From Bacillota bacterium (GTDB taxonomy: Bacteria > Bacillota > Clostridia > Tissierellales > Sedimentibacteraceae), in NCBI GenBank assembly GCA_023425285.1, contig JAFACY010000013.1, positions 1 through 60,506 on the forward strand: DNA of 60,506 nucleotides. Reading direction: 5' to 3'. The first letter of the stretch is position 1, and every line of letters begins with the position of its first letter. Positions 43,991 to 53,031 of this stretch are shown here, piece after piece. Made by a program: the position numbers and the translations under genes. The notes beneath the pieces were generated by a model that saw only the letters and a program-made list of their open reading frames with translations, was not told the origin of the DNA and searched no databases.

Positions 43991-45316
43991 ATGAATAAAA
44001 AAGGAATGGGACAATTAAAAAAAGTAATTGTATTAGTAATAGCATTAGCAATTATAACATGCAGTTATGCTATGGCAAGCGAGCATGAAATAAAAATAAA
44101 TGTTGACGGTAAGACAATAGAGTTTACAGATAGTAAGCCGTTTATAAACGAAGATAACCGTACAATGATACCCGTTGCAAAGGTTGCGGATACCTTAGGA
44201 GCAAATGTAGCTTGGGACGGAGAAGCAAGAACAGTTAAGATAGTTAAAGGCGATATAGAAATCATATTAAAAATAGACAGCAATATAATAACAGCCAATG
44301 GTAAAGAAGAGGTAATGGATACCAAGGCAATAATCATTGAGGGCAGGACATACGTACCAATATCATTTATAGCAAAACAAATGGGTGAAGCAATAGAATG
44401 GAATAATGAGACAAAGACAGTTTACATAGGTTCAAGACGCATTAATAGTATAAATTTTGATGATAAAACAAATTATAATGTTAGGAATATCGGAAATTAT
44501 AGCATGTTTAATACAGATGGAGAATATTTGTATTTCGTAAATATTGCTGATGCAAGAAAGTTGTATAAAGCACCATTAAATAATATTGAAAAAAAGGAAA
44601 AAATATTTGATGAAAGAGGAATATCTTATATTAATGTAATAGGAGATAAAATAGTATTTTCATATTATAGCGGTGCTGCTGTAGGAGTAATTAACAAAGA
44701 CGGTACAGATTTTAAGACAATAGATATAGTTCCGTATAGAATCAGCTCATTAGGAGATAAAATAATTTGTATTAACTCTGATCCAAGCAATAGTTTCAAT
44801 AGATATATTTATTCCATAGATTTAGATGGAGGAAATGTAGAAATATTGCAGAAGGGAGGATCGGAACTATTGGTTTTAGAGGAATATATAATTTCTAATT
44901 CAAATAGAGAGGTGTATAAAATAAATCACAACGGAACAAACAAAGAGGTTTTATTTTCAGCTGGCAAAGAAAAAGGATTTAATTATTACGAAGATTCAGT
45001 GTATTACACTGTACATGAAGAATATAACAATGTGTATGAATTTAATTTAAAATTAAAGTCAAAAGAAAAACATACAACAAAAAATAAAGTGTACAATTAT
45101 ACAATATATGACAATTTCATATATTATACAGATGGAGAAAGTGGAGTATATAAATATAATAAAGATACTGCTATACAATCAAAAATTATATACGGAGAAG
45201 TGGTAAATCTTAATATCATAGGAGATTACATATTTGCCTACAATGCAAATAGTGGGGATATAATATATCAATACAATTTAATAAGTGAGGAACTACAAGA
45301 ATACATCATGAAATAG
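43991..45316 (+). CDS. Secreted protein: copper-amine-oxidase N-terminal domain plus DUF5050-like propeller
   Basis: A 441-residue exported protein. Signal peptide to about residue 29 (AMA-SE). Residues 30-150 are a copper amine oxidase N-terminal (PF07833-like) domain with ADTLGANVAWDGEARTVKIV and EGRTYVPISFIAKQMGEAIEW. Residues 155-441 are repeated short blades with Y-Y-x-D patterns (DGEYLYFVN, DNFIYYTDGESGVYKYN), resembling DUF5050. It parallels the 17258 protein in its N-terminal domain, with another propeller behind. The DNA is more AT-rich than in its neighbours. Function unknown. Confidence 0.8.
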   Translation: MNKKGMGQLKKVIVLVIALAIITCSYAMASEHEIKINVDGKTIEFTDSKPFINEDNRTMIPVAKVADTLGANVAWDGEARTVKIVKGDIEIILKIDSNIITANGKEEVMDTKAIIIEGRTYVPISFIAKQMGEAIEWNNETKTVYIGSRRINSINFDDKTNYNVRNIGNYSMFNTDGEYLYFVNIADARKLYKAPLNNIEKKEKIFDERGISYINVIGDKIVFSYYSGAAVGVINKDGTDFKTIDIVPYRISSLGDKIICINSDPSNSFNRYIYSIDLDGGNVEILQKGGSELLVLEEYIISNSNREVYKINHNGTNKEVLFSAGKEKGFNYYEDSVYYTVHEEYNNVYEFNLKLKSKEKHTTKNKVYNYTIYDNFIYYTDGESGVYKYNKDTAIQSKIIYGEVVNLNIIGDYIFAYNANSGDIIYQYNLISEELQEYIMK

Positions 45317-45411
45317 ATATTTCAGTCGACTTCTTGATTTTTTTAAAAGAATAGGATATACTATTGAATAGTTAAGCCTTTAGGGGCATAACATTTCAGT
45401 GGAGGTATGTT

Positions 45412-46701
45412 ATGGAAATAAAACGTGATAGATATCTAAAGCAACTGATTGATTATCAATGGGATGGGCAGGTAAAGGTTGTAACCGGAATCAGGAGATG
45501 TGGAAAGTCTTACCTTTTGCGTCAGCTTTTTATGAATTATTTATTGGAAAATGGCGTAAGTAAAGAACACATCCTTTCTTTTGAGCTTGATTTGGTAAAA
45601 GATATACGTTTCCGAAATCCTCTTGAACTTACTGCTTATGTAAGAAATCATGTTGATGGAAAGCCAGATAATTACTATCTTTTTGTAGATGAGATTCAGA
45701 TGTCTGATGAAGTAGCAAATCCATATAACCCTGCAGGGAAATATATTACCTTTTACGATGCCCTTAACGATTTGAAATCACTGTCCAATCTTGATGTATA
45801 TGTTACCGGAAGCAACTCAAAAATGCTTTCAAAAGATATTCTTAGCGAGTTTCGAGGCAGGAGTGATGAAATTCGTGTGCATCCTCTTAGTTTTGCTGAA
45901 TTCTATTCGTCTGTCAGCGGTGATAAAAATGAGGCATTTGATACATACGCTTTCTATGGTGGTATGCCCCTTGTTTTATCCAGATCAACGGATACGGCTA
46001 AAATGAACTATCTGCAGTCTCTTTTTTCGGAAGTCTTCATCAAAGATATTGTGGAGCGAAAAAAAATCGAGTATCAGGATATTTTAGAGCAGATTATTGA
46101 TCTTTTATGCTCGTCCATCGGGTCGCTCACAAATCCGAGCAAAATCATCAATACACTGAAATCCAAGGGGCAGATAAGTGTGTCTTCAAATACGGTAAGG
46201 GCATATATTAATCATTTGGAAGATGCATTTATGTTTTCTGAGAGCAAACGATATGATGTGAGGGGAAAGTCGTATTTTGATTTTCCAAACAAGTATTACT
46301 GTGAAGATATAGGCTTGCGTAATGCACGAATCGGTTTTCGTCAGCAGGAAATGACACATATTATGGAAAACATCCTTTATAATGAATTGATTCTGCGTGG
46401 TTATGCTGTTGATGTAGGAGTTGTTTTTTCAAGGGAGAAGAATAAGAACGGAAATTCTGTGCGAGTATCAAGAGAAATTGATTTTATAGCGACTCTGGGG
46501 AGTAAGAGGGTTTATATTCAATCTGCTTATGCCATGACAACTGAAGAAAAACTTGCAAGTGAATTGTTGCCTTTTTCTCTGACCGGCGACTACTTTCCGA
46601 AAATTATTGTAAGAAAAGATATAGGTAAACGGTGGTATGATGATAATGGTATTCTGAATATCGGACTGATTGATTTTTTGCTTGATGATTCGGTTATATA
46701 A
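45412..46701 (+). CDS. AAA ATPase with DUF4143 domain
   Basis: A 429-residue soluble ATPase. Walker A GIRRCGKSYLLRQL near residue 27; Walker B in YYLFVDEIQMSDE; sensor VTGSNSKMLSKDI. The C-terminal part is the DUF4143 (PD-D/EXK-like) region with REIDFIATLGSKRVYIQSAY. Proteins of this kind are abundant, often mobile, and mostly uncharacterised; no toxin or antitoxin partner lies beside it. GGAGG precedes the ATG. It stands alone and ends in a strong hairpin. Confidence 0.9.
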   Translation: MEIKRDRYLKQLIDYQWDGQVKVVTGIRRCGKSYLLRQLFMNYLLENGVSKEHILSFELDLVKDIRFRNPLELTAYVRNHVDGKPDNYYLFVDEIQMSDEVANPYNPAGKYITFYDALNDLKSLSNLDVYVTGSNSKMLSKDILSEFRGRSDEIRVHPLSFAEFYSSVSGDKNEAFDTYAFYGGMPLVLSRSTDTAKMNYLQSLFSEVFIKDIVERKKIEYQDILEQIIDLLCSSIGSLTNPSKIINTLKSKGQISVSSNTVRAYINHLEDAFMFSESKRYDVRGKSYFDFPNKYYCEDIGLRNARIGFRQQEMTHIMENILYNELILRGYAVDVGVVFSREKNKNGNSVRVSREIDFIATLGSKRVYIQSAYAMTTEEKLASELLPFSLTGDYFPKIIVRKDIGKRWYDDNGILNIGLIDFLLDDSVI

Positions 46702-46721
46702 ATATTCATTATCTTATATAT

Positions 46722-46760
46722 ACTTAAAACGGCATGGATTGTTACCATGCCGTTTTAAGT
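46722..46760. terminator. Bidirectional terminator between the AAA gene and perR
   Basis: A perfect 16-base stem ACTTAAAACGGCATGG/CCATGCCGTTTTAAGT, loop ATTGTTA, between convergent genes. No long T-run follows it. Confidence 0.8.
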
Positions 46761-46764
46761 GTAT

Positions 46765-47163
46765 TTATTCTTCTTTCTGAAGCCTTCTCATGCAATCCGG
46801 ACAGAGTCCTTCAAATACTGTCCGATGAAGATTGATTTTAAATCCGGTATACTCTTCTATTAAATTATCCAGCTCTTCCTTGTATGGTAAAGGTGAATCA
46901 AACAGTGCTCCGCAGTTAGTACACATTATGTGATCATGGGGCTCAAGTCTCCAATCAAAGCGATCGGCTCCGGACGTTTTGAGCTGCTTAATTTCTTTTC
47001 CTTCTGCAAGTATATTAAGGTTGCGGTATACGGTTCCTCTGCTTAAATTGGGATTTTCAGCTCTCAAATCCAGATACAGACGATCTGCGGTAGGATGGTC
47101 CTTTCGTCCCAACACGGCATTTAATACAGTTTGTCGTTGTTTTGTGTTTCTTAGTTGTTTCAT
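46765..47163 (-). CDS. perR: Fur family regulator, PerR-like
   Basis: A 132-residue metal-dependent repressor. HTH region HPTADRLYLDL and NLSRGTVYRNLNIL. Metal-site residues: His in KDHPTADR, the aspartate in DRFDWRLEPHDH, both of which fit PerR rather than Fur or Zur. Structural zinc motifs CTNC and CPDC. In PerR, Fe(II)-catalysed oxidation of the histidines releases the DNA in response to peroxide. It is the last gene of an operon with catalase (26-base gap), with a PerR-box-like site at the operon promoter. Confidence 0.9.
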   Translation of the reverse strand: MKQLRNTKQRQTVLNAVLGRKDHPTADRLYLDLRAENPNLSRGTVYRNLNILAEGKEIKQLKTSGADRFDWRLEPHDHIMCTNCGALFDSPLPYKEELDNLIEEYTGFKINLHRTVFEGLCPDCMRRLQKEE

Positions 47164-47189
47164 GAAGAATATTACCTTCCTTGAGTATT

Positions 47190-48731
47190 TTACATGTTTT
47201 CTGACAGCACAGCTTCGAACAGATCTTCTGACAACGTAGCTTCGATCAGACCACGGTTATCTAATTTTGAAAGTTCTTTTACTTTCTCAATGTCAAGACC
47301 AAGGGCATCAGTCATTCGCTGTCCGTATTCCTCGTCTGCCAGATAGCAATGAACGGCATGGCGATACTTAATATTCTTTGTTACAGGAGCTATATCAGCT
47401 GCCGTATTGCCTATCAGAAGCTGTTTTTTGTCTTCCGCAAGAATTCTCCATAGATTTCCTCCTGCTCTGAAATTATCATCAGTAGGGTCATCCTTAGGAT
47501 CGTATCTCCACATAGCACCTTCTATTTCCATAGGTGGTTCAGATACTTCGGGCTGAGAAGTCCAATATCCATAGCTGTTAGGATGATATGCCGGTGTGCC
47601 TCCGTAATTGCCGTCTGTGCGCATAGCACCGTCACGGTGATATTCGTTAACCTCAACACGTGATCTGTTAACAGGAATATGATTGTGATTTACTCCGAGA
47701 CGGTAACGCTGTGCATCACCGTAAGAAAACAGTCTTCCCTGAAGGAAACGGTCCGGAGAGAAGCCAATACCCGGAACAACGTGTGCAGGAGTGAAAGCAG
47801 CTTGCTCAACCTCTGCAAAATAGTTTTCAGGATTACGATTAAGCTCAAGTACACCTACCTCAATCAGCGGGAATTCCTTATGACGCCATATTTTTGTAAT
47901 GTCAAACGGATTTTCATAGTGGGTTTTAGCCTGTTCTTCAGTCATAATCTGTACATACATTGTCCAGCGTGGATAATCCTTGTTTTCTATAGCTTCATAC
48001 AGATCTTTTCCATGATATTCTCTGTCCATTCCGTTAATTTCGGCTGCCTCTTCATTTGTCAGGCACTTAATTCCCTGCTGGGTGTGCAGATGGAATTTAC
48101 ACCACACTCTTTCATTTTTTGCATTGTAGAAGCTGAAAGTATGCTCACCAAATACATGCATATGGCGGAAAGAAGCAGGAATTCCACGATCCGACATGAC
48201 GATGGTACGTTGATGGAATGTTTCAGGCAGCAGTGTCCAGAAATCCCAGTTATTTTGTGCGGAGCGTCTTCCGGTGCGTGGGTCGCGTTTAACGGCTCTG
48301 TTCAGATCCGAAAAGTTATGTACATCACGTATGAAGAATGTAGGGGTATTATTTCCTACCAAATCCCAGTTGCCTTCTTCGGTATAGAATTTGCATGCAA
48401 ATCCGCGTATGTCTCTTTCACAGTCTGCAGCACCGCGTTCACCTGCTACGGTAGAAAAACGTACAAATACATCTGTTTTTGCTCCCGGCTGAAGTACCTT
48501 GGCCTTGGTGAATTGCGATATATCGCCTGTTACAGTAAAATCACCATAAGCTCCCCAGCCTTTGGCATGCATTCTGCGTTCGGGAATAACCTCACGGTTA
48601 AAGTGGGCCATTTTTTCCATCAGCCACACATCCTGCATAACAACAGGACCTCTTGGACCTGCAGTTATGGAATTTTCATTATCGGCAACAGGAGCACCGA
48701 CTTCATTTGTTAATTTCTTGTATTGATCCAT
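47190..48731 (-). CDS. katA: Haem catalase
   Basis: A 513-residue monofunctional catalase that destroys hydrogen peroxide. The catalytic His is in HAKGWGAYGDF, the Asn in DLVGNNTPTFF, and the haem-ligand Tyr in RLFSYGDAQRYRLG. Length is that of small-subunit (clade 3) catalases. ATG 48731 follows AAAGGAG and gives MDQYKKLTNEVGAP, a family-like start; the longer open frame runs into the upstream gene and has no site. Control by PerR is likely. Confidence 0.96.
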   Translation of the reverse strand: MDQYKKLTNEVGAPVADNENSITAGPRGPVVMQDVWLMEKMAHFNREVIPERRMHAKGWGAYGDFTVTGDISQFTKAKVLQPGAKTDVFVRFSTVAGERGAADCERDIRGFACKFYTEEGNWDLVGNNTPTFFIRDVHNFSDLNRAVKRDPRTGRRSAQNNWDFWTLLPETFHQRTIVMSDRGIPASFRHMHVFGEHTFSFYNAKNERVWCKFHLHTQQGIKCLTNEEAAEINGMDREYHGKDLYEAIENKDYPRWTMYVQIMTEEQAKTHYENPFDITKIWRHKEFPLIEVGVLELNRNPENYFAEVEQAAFTPAHVVPGIGFSPDRFLQGRLFSYGDAQRYRLGVNHNHIPVNRSRVEVNEYHRDGAMRTDGNYGGTPAYHPNSYGYWTSQPEVSEPPMEIEGAMWRYDPKDDPTDDNFRAGGNLWRILAEDKKQLLIGNTAADIAPVTKNIKYRHAVHCYLADEEYGQRMTDALGLDIEKVKELSKLDNRGLIEATLSEDLFEAVLSENM

Positions 48732-48781
48732 AATAACTCCTTTCTGTTTTTTATTATCAATCGCTTTTAAGCGAATATGAT

Positions 48782-49438
48782 TCATAGATACATGAACATA
48801 ATAAGCATCCATAAATATGTACATGTTTTAGGCAGCATCAGCATTCCGATTTTCGGATTGATATTAGACCACAGCACAACAGGAATATAAAATGCAAAGC
48901 TCAGGACTATGGCAAGCCACATGTTGCCGAGAGCGGGAACTGATGAGGCATTTGAGAAAAATAGCATTATAGTTGCAATACCAAGCATCAGGAACGGAAT
49001 GTTTCTATAAATTCCCCAAATTACCGGCGGATGCTCATCAAACCATCGATTTTGCGGGAAAAGGCACAACAGTATGCGAATAGCAGCCAGACCGTAAACA
49101 ATGTATTGCAATAGAAAATTCATATGTGGAGAAAAAAGTATAATTCCTATTTCCCAAAGCAATATATAAAAGATTGTCATTGTAACAGAGGTTATTAACT
49201 TTCCTATTCCCATGGCACGGGCAAATTGATGTTCACGTGATGTAAGGATTGCGGCAATTCTTGGTATAAGATGAAAAGCATCTCCCGATACCAGCAGCAA
49301 AGCTGTAATTCCGGCAAGAAATTTCACCTGAGAATGTACTGTTGTTACAAGATATGTACCTATTGCCAGTGCTGAAAACATGTAGATAATATCAAAATAC
49401 ACTTCTGCCATACCAAAGACTCGTTTATGCTCTTTCAT
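48782..49438 (-). CDS. Unknown multi-pass membrane protein, first gene of the catalase operon
   Basis: A 218-residue protein with about seven hydrophobic helices and short loops. Notable residues: DAFHLIPRI in a helix, HMNFLLQY, RWFDEHPPVIWG. The pattern is conserved-looking, but I do not recognise a named family. GGGAGG lies upstream of the ATG. It is 50 bases ahead of katA and so shares the PerR-type promoter. A role in peroxide stress, haem or iron handling is a guess from context only. Confidence 0.8.
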   Translation of the reverse strand: MKEHKRVFGMAEVYFDIIYMFSALAIGTYLVTTVHSQVKFLAGITALLLVSGDAFHLIPRIAAILTSREHQFARAMGIGKLITSVTMTIFYILLWEIGIILFSPHMNFLLQYIVYGLAAIRILLCLFPQNRWFDEHPPVIWGIYRNIPFLMLGIATIMLFFSNASSVPALGNMWLAIVLSFAFYIPVVLWSNINPKIGMLMLPKTCTYLWMLIMFMYL

Positions 49439-49500
49439 GGATTATGTCCTCCCTTTGGTTTTGATATCGATAATATATGTAAGGTCACGCAATATTATCT

Positions 49501-49560
49501 CTATAATTGATAATAGGATTAATTACTAATAAGCATATATGACAATTGAATATTTGTCAA
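49501..49560 (-). promoter_or_regulatory. Promoter and PerR-box-like operator of the catalase operon
   Basis: Minus strand -35 TTGACA (49560-49555), 17-base spacer, -10 TATGCT (49537-49532). Just downstream is the palindrome CTATAATTGATAATAG (49501-49516; 6 of 8 pairs), close to the PerR consensus TTATAATNATTATAA. The site overlaps the expected transcription start region. Confidence 0.7.
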
Positions 49561-49582
49561 CATAATATTGGTGAAATTCCGC

Positions 49583-49623
49583 TTGACAAATTTAATGCTT
49601 ATCTATATACTTTGAATATCAAA
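49583..49623 (+). promoter_or_regulatory. Promoter with FabT-like operator before the NMO-like gene
   Basis: -35 TTGACA (49583-49588), 17-base spacer, -10 TATACT (49606-49611). Overlapping its last T is the palindrome TTTGAATATCAAA (49611-49623). Both hexamers and 11 of 13 operator bases match the acpP promoter, in the same spacing. Confidence 0.75.
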
Positions 49624-49653
49624 TAAATTGATATATAAAGTATTGGAGAAAAA

Positions 49654-50697
49654 ATGGAGCTGAAAGAATTAAGGATAGGTGATTTAATTGCTAAGATTCC
49701 GATTGTTCAGGGAGGAATGGGTATTGGTGTATCCTTGTCAGGTCTGGCGTCTGCGGTAGCAAATGAAGGGGGAATAGGAACCATATCTGGAGTACAGATC
49801 GGTTTCAGGGAGCCGGATTTTGCAGTAAATCCGTTGGAAGCAAATTTGAGAGCCATAGGTAAGGAAATACGAAAAGCGAGAGAAAAGACAAAGGGCATTA
49901 TAGCCATGAACATAATGGCTGCTATTACAAATTACGAGCTTTATGTGAAAAAAGCGGTGGAAGAAAAAATAGATATAATAGTTTCCGGTGCCGGACTTCC
50001 GTTGTCATTACCTAAACTGGTCAAAGGAACATCGACTAAAATTGTTCCCATAGTATCATCTGCAAAGGCGGCGAAGGTAATAATAAAAAGCTATTTGAAG
50101 CATGAACGTTTGCCTGATGCTCTTGTTGTTGAAGGACCGTTGGCTGGTGGGCACTTAGGATTTAAAATGGATGAAATGCTTGAAAATAAATGTATGGCTT
50201 TGAAGGACATTGTAAAGGAAGTTAAGGAATTAATTTCAGACTTTGAAGCAGAATATAATTTTAAAATTCCTGTGATTGCAGCGGGAGGGATAAGAACAAA
50301 GGAAGATATGAAGGAGCTCAGTGAATATGGTGCGGACGGATTTCAAATAGCGAGCCTGTTTGTACCAACTGTTGAGTGTGATGCTGATGATAATTTCAAG
50401 GCGGCTTATATAAATGCTGCCGAGGATGATGAAATCATCATAAAAAGTCCGGTGGGAATGCCTGCCAGAGCAATCAGGACAAATTTTATCACAAAATCAA
50501 TGTCCGGAGCAAACAAAGCAAGCAAGTGCTACAAGTGTCTGCCGGGATGCAATCCGGCATCAATTCCTTATTGTATATCAACCGGATTGATTGATGCGGT
50601 TGAAGGAAGAGACGGATTGATATTTTCAGGTGCTAATTTGAAAAATATAAATAAATTAACAACAGTTAAGGAAGTAATAAATAATTTAATAGGATAA
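49654..50697 (+). CDS. Nitronate monooxygenase / FabK-like FMN enzyme
   Basis: A 347-residue FMN barrel protein of the NMO/2-nitropropane dioxygenase superfamily. N-terminal IPIVQGGMGIGVSLSGLASAV, VEGPLAGGHLGFK, IPVIAAGGIRTKEDM and DGFQIASLF are the FMN and phosphate sites. The C-terminal part has CYKCLPGCNP, a cysteine cluster typical of one clade and absent from the FabK at 29269. The promoter and operator match those of the fab operon, so a part in fatty-acid metabolism is plausible; the substrate is unknown. Confidence 0.85.
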   Translation: MELKELRIGDLIAKIPIVQGGMGIGVSLSGLASAVANEGGIGTISGVQIGFREPDFAVNPLEANLRAIGKEIRKAREKTKGIIAMNIMAAITNYELYVKKAVEEKIDIIVSGAGLPLSLPKLVKGTSTKIVPIVSSAKAAKVIIKSYLKHERLPDALVVEGPLAGGHLGFKMDEMLENKCMALKDIVKEVKELISDFEAEYNFKIPVIAAGGIRTKEDMKELSEYGADGFQIASLFVPTVECDADDNFKAAYINAAEDDEIIIKSPVGMPARAIRTNFITKSMSGANKASKCYKCLPGCNPASIPYCISTGLIDAVEGRDGLIFSGANLKNINKLTTVKEVINNLIG

Positions 50698-50700
50698 ATC

Positions 50701-50742
50701 AGATAGCAAATATGTATATTAATGCATATTTGCTATCTTTTT
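50701..50742 (+). terminator. Terminator after the NMO-like gene
   Basis: Perfect 14-base stem AGATAGCAAATATG/CATATTTGCTATCT and a TTTTTA tail. Confidence 0.9.
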
Positions 50743-50838
50743 ATAAATTGATAAATAAGTGAAAATAATGTTTAAATTCAAAGTTTGTTAATAAAGTGAC
50801 AACGTTAACATTTCTACAATTGTTGCTATTATTTATGC

Positions 50839-50867
50839 TTGACACCATATAATTTTACAATTATACT
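50839..50867 (+). promoter_or_regulatory. putP promoter
   Basis: -35 TTGACA (50839-50844), 17-base spacer, -10 TATACT (50862-50867). Confidence 0.75.
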
Positions 50868-50918
50868 TATATAAATATCCTGTCATAAATGGTGGGAAAT
50901 ATATAAGGAGGTTGATTA

Positions 50919-52475
50919 ATGAACGGAGAAACCTTGCAAGTATTTATAACAATGGTAATTTATATGTCGGTAGTAATAATCATCGGATTGTATTTTGCAA
51001 AGCGCGCAAACGAAAGCAGTGATAACTTCTTCTTAGGAGGAAGAACTATAGGTCCCTGGGTATCTGCGCTGAGTGCTGCGTCCTCTGACATGAGCGGATG
51101 GCTGTTAATGGGACTCCCGGGTGTGGCATATTGGGTTGGCTTAAGTGATGCTATATGGACTGCAATAGGTCTTGCAGCAGGAACAATTATTAACTGGATA
51201 TGGGTTGCAAAGAGACTTCGAAGATATTCCGAAATAGCAGGTAATTCAATTACATTGCCGGAATTTTTCAGCAATCGTTTTAAAGATACTAAAAAAATAC
51301 TTTTGACTCTTACTGCAGTATGGATTTTAGTATTCTTCGTTGTTTATGCATCCAGTTGCTTTGTAACAGTTGGTAAGCTCTTCAGCACATTATTTAATTT
51401 GCCATACATTTATATGATGATTTTAGGGGCAGTGTTTGTTTTATTCTATACCGCTTTGGGCGGCTTCCTAGCTGAAACAGCATCAGATACTATGCAGGCC
51501 AGTATAATGATTTTAGCATTGTCTATGGTCTTAATCGTAGGTACATCTGTTGCAGGAGGTTTGTCTGAAGTTATAAGCAACGCAAAATCAATACCGGGAT
51601 TTTTTGAATTCTTTGGAATTGCATCGCCAACAGTTGTAGATGGTGTGCAGCAGGCTCAGAATGGAGTACCATTGTTTGGCGGAGCCGGTAAATATGGATT
51701 CTACACAATTCTATCAACCTTGGCATGGGGACTTGGTTATTTTGGAATGCCACATGTGTTGTTAAGATTTATGGCTATGAGAGATGAGAAAGAAGCTAAA
51801 ATTTCAGCTACAATAGCCGGAGTATGGGTTGTGATTTCTTTATTTGCTGCAGTTATGATAGGAATTATAGGAAGAGCATTATTCCCAACGGCTTTGACAA
51901 CAGCAGGTGCGGCTGAAACGGTATTTATACTAACTGCACAAACATTATTTAATCCTATTTTTGCGGGTCTTGCTATGGCAGGTATTCTTGCTGCCACAAT
52001 CAGCTCTGCTGATTCATACCTGCTTATTGGAGCATCGGCATTTTCAAAAAATATTTATCAAGGACTCTTTAAACAAGAAGCTACAGATAAACAGGTTATG
52101 TTAATGACAAGAATAATACTTTTTACAATAACTATAATAGCTATTATTATAGCACTTGATGAAAACAGTGTTATTTTCACAATAGTGTCTTTTGCATGGG
52201 CAGGATTAGGGGCTACATTCGGTCCTGTTATGCTGTTTTCTCTGTTCTGGAAAAGAACAACGAGAGAGGGTGCTATCGCAGGTATGCTGTCGGGAGGTAT
52301 ATCAGTATTTGTATGGAAGCTTCTGCTTAAACCGATGGGCGGCTTGTTCGGTGTATACGAGCTTTTACCGGCATTCATAATTTCATGTGTTGTTATTTAT
52401 GCAGTATCAAAAATGACAAGAGAGCCTTCGTCTGAAATTCAGGAAGAGTTTGAAATGGCAAGAAAGAAAATATAG
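50919..52475 (+). CDS. putP: Sodium/proline symporter
   Basis: A 518-residue sodium:solute symporter (SSS family) with about 13 TM helices. Marks of PutP: FFLGGRTIGPWVSALSAASS with DMSGWLLMGLPG, SVxGGLSEV-type loop TSVAGGLSEV, YFGMPHVLLRFMAM and AATISSADSYLL. It imports proline with Na+. AGGAGG stands before the ATG. It is a single gene with its own promoter and terminator, and it would draw on the sodium gradient made by the Na+-type V-ATPase. Confidence 0.94.
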   Translation: MNGETLQVFITMVIYMSVVIIIGLYFAKRANESSDNFFLGGRTIGPWVSALSAASSDMSGWLLMGLPGVAYWVGLSDAIWTAIGLAAGTIINWIWVAKRLRRYSEIAGNSITLPEFFSNRFKDTKKILLTLTAVWILVFFVVYASSCFVTVGKLFSTLFNLPYIYMMILGAVFVLFYTALGGFLAETASDTMQASIMILALSMVLIVGTSVAGGLSEVISNAKSIPGFFEFFGIASPTVVDGVQQAQNGVPLFGGAGKYGFYTILSTLAWGLGYFGMPHVLLRFMAMRDEKEAKISATIAGVWVVISLFAAVMIGIIGRALFPTALTTAGAAETVFILTAQTLFNPIFAGLAMAGILAATISSADSYLLIGASAFSKNIYQGLFKQEATDKQVMLMTRIILFTITIIAIIIALDENSVIFTIVSFAWAGLGATFGPVMLFSLFWKRTTREGAIAGMLSGGISVFVWKLLLKPMGGLFGVYELLPAFIISCVVIYAVSKMTREPSSEIQEEFEMARKKI

Positions 52476-52483
52476 ATTAATGT

Positions 52484-52538
52484 AATACTCCCCTTTATGA
52501 CATGCAGTTATCGCCTGTCACAAAGGGGAGTATTTTTA
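52484..52538. terminator. Terminator between putP and the XRE gene
   Basis: Stem AATACTCCCCTTT/AAAGGGGAGTATT with inner TGACA/TGTCA pairing and a T-run toward putP's side; the genes converge here. Confidence 0.88.
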
Positions 52539-52543
52539 TATGA

Positions 52544-52870
52544 CTATTTATCCTCTAAGGCATCGAGAAAAAGATCAAGGATATGGCGTTGATTGGAACG
52601 CAGAGATCTGTAACGATTTACAAACACCTGCTCCTCAGTACTAAGTTCACATTCTTTTACTTCCTTAGGCTTATGGCGAATATTGGTACGGCCGAGCAGA
52701 AAATCTACTGATACGTCAAAATAATCTGCGTATTTGTGTAGCATATCAATATTAGGTTGATAACCGCCTGTTTCATAATTTTGAATCTGTGATTGTGCGA
52801 TATCGAATTCATCTGCAAGTCTTTGCTGACTCATATTTCTTTCCTCACGCAATAAGCGTAGATTATGCAT
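52544..52870 (-). CDS. XRE family transcriptional regulator
   Basis: A 108-residue protein with an N-terminal Cro/cI-type HTH (LRLLREERNMSQQRLADEFD, SQIQNYETGGYQPNIDMLHKYADYFDVSVDFLLGR) and a short C-terminal helix region. AGGAGG precedes the ATG. It is divergent from the MalT-like regulator, and the 161-base gap holds a repeated 10-mer. The regulon is unknown. Confidence 0.92.
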   Translation of the reverse strand: MHNLRLLREERNMSQQRLADEFDIAQSQIQNYETGGYQPNIDMLHKYADYFDVSVDFLLGRTNIRHKPKEVKECELSTEEQVFVNRYRSLRSNQRHILDLFLDALEDK

Positions 52871-52910
52871 TTTATGAACCTCCTGTTAATATATTTTAAC
52901 AAGTTTGACT

Positions 52911-52952
52911 AATAATGTAAAAAAGCTGGACTTATTATTTGCAATAATGTAA
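52911..52952. repeat. Direct repeat in the XRE/LuxR intergenic region
   Basis: AATAATGTAA occurs at 52911-52920 and 52943-52952, 32 bases (about three helical turns) apart, between divergent regulator genes. Possible operator pair. Confidence 0.4.
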
Positions 52953-53031
52953 ACTTATTTTTAATGAAAAGATACACCGATTAATATATTGAGATTAAAA
53001 GTATAGTTTACCACAAGAACGGAGGAATATA

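Noticed and set aside
45412..46701. Defence or toxin-antitoxin system at the DUF4143 ATPase
   Set aside because: No partner gene, nuclease pair or second ORF with a ribosome binding site is next to it.
47679..48713. A 344-codon open frame on the plus strand
   Set aside because: It is fully antisense to katA, has no family pattern and no good ribosome binding site.
48732..48824. Longer N-terminus of the catalase
   Set aside because: It would overlap the upstream membrane protein gene and lacks a ribosome binding site; MDQYKKL has AAAGGAG.
49654..50697. Calling this gene a second fabK
   Set aside because: The C-terminal cysteine cluster and divergence from the operon FabK make the broader NMO/FabK-like name safer.
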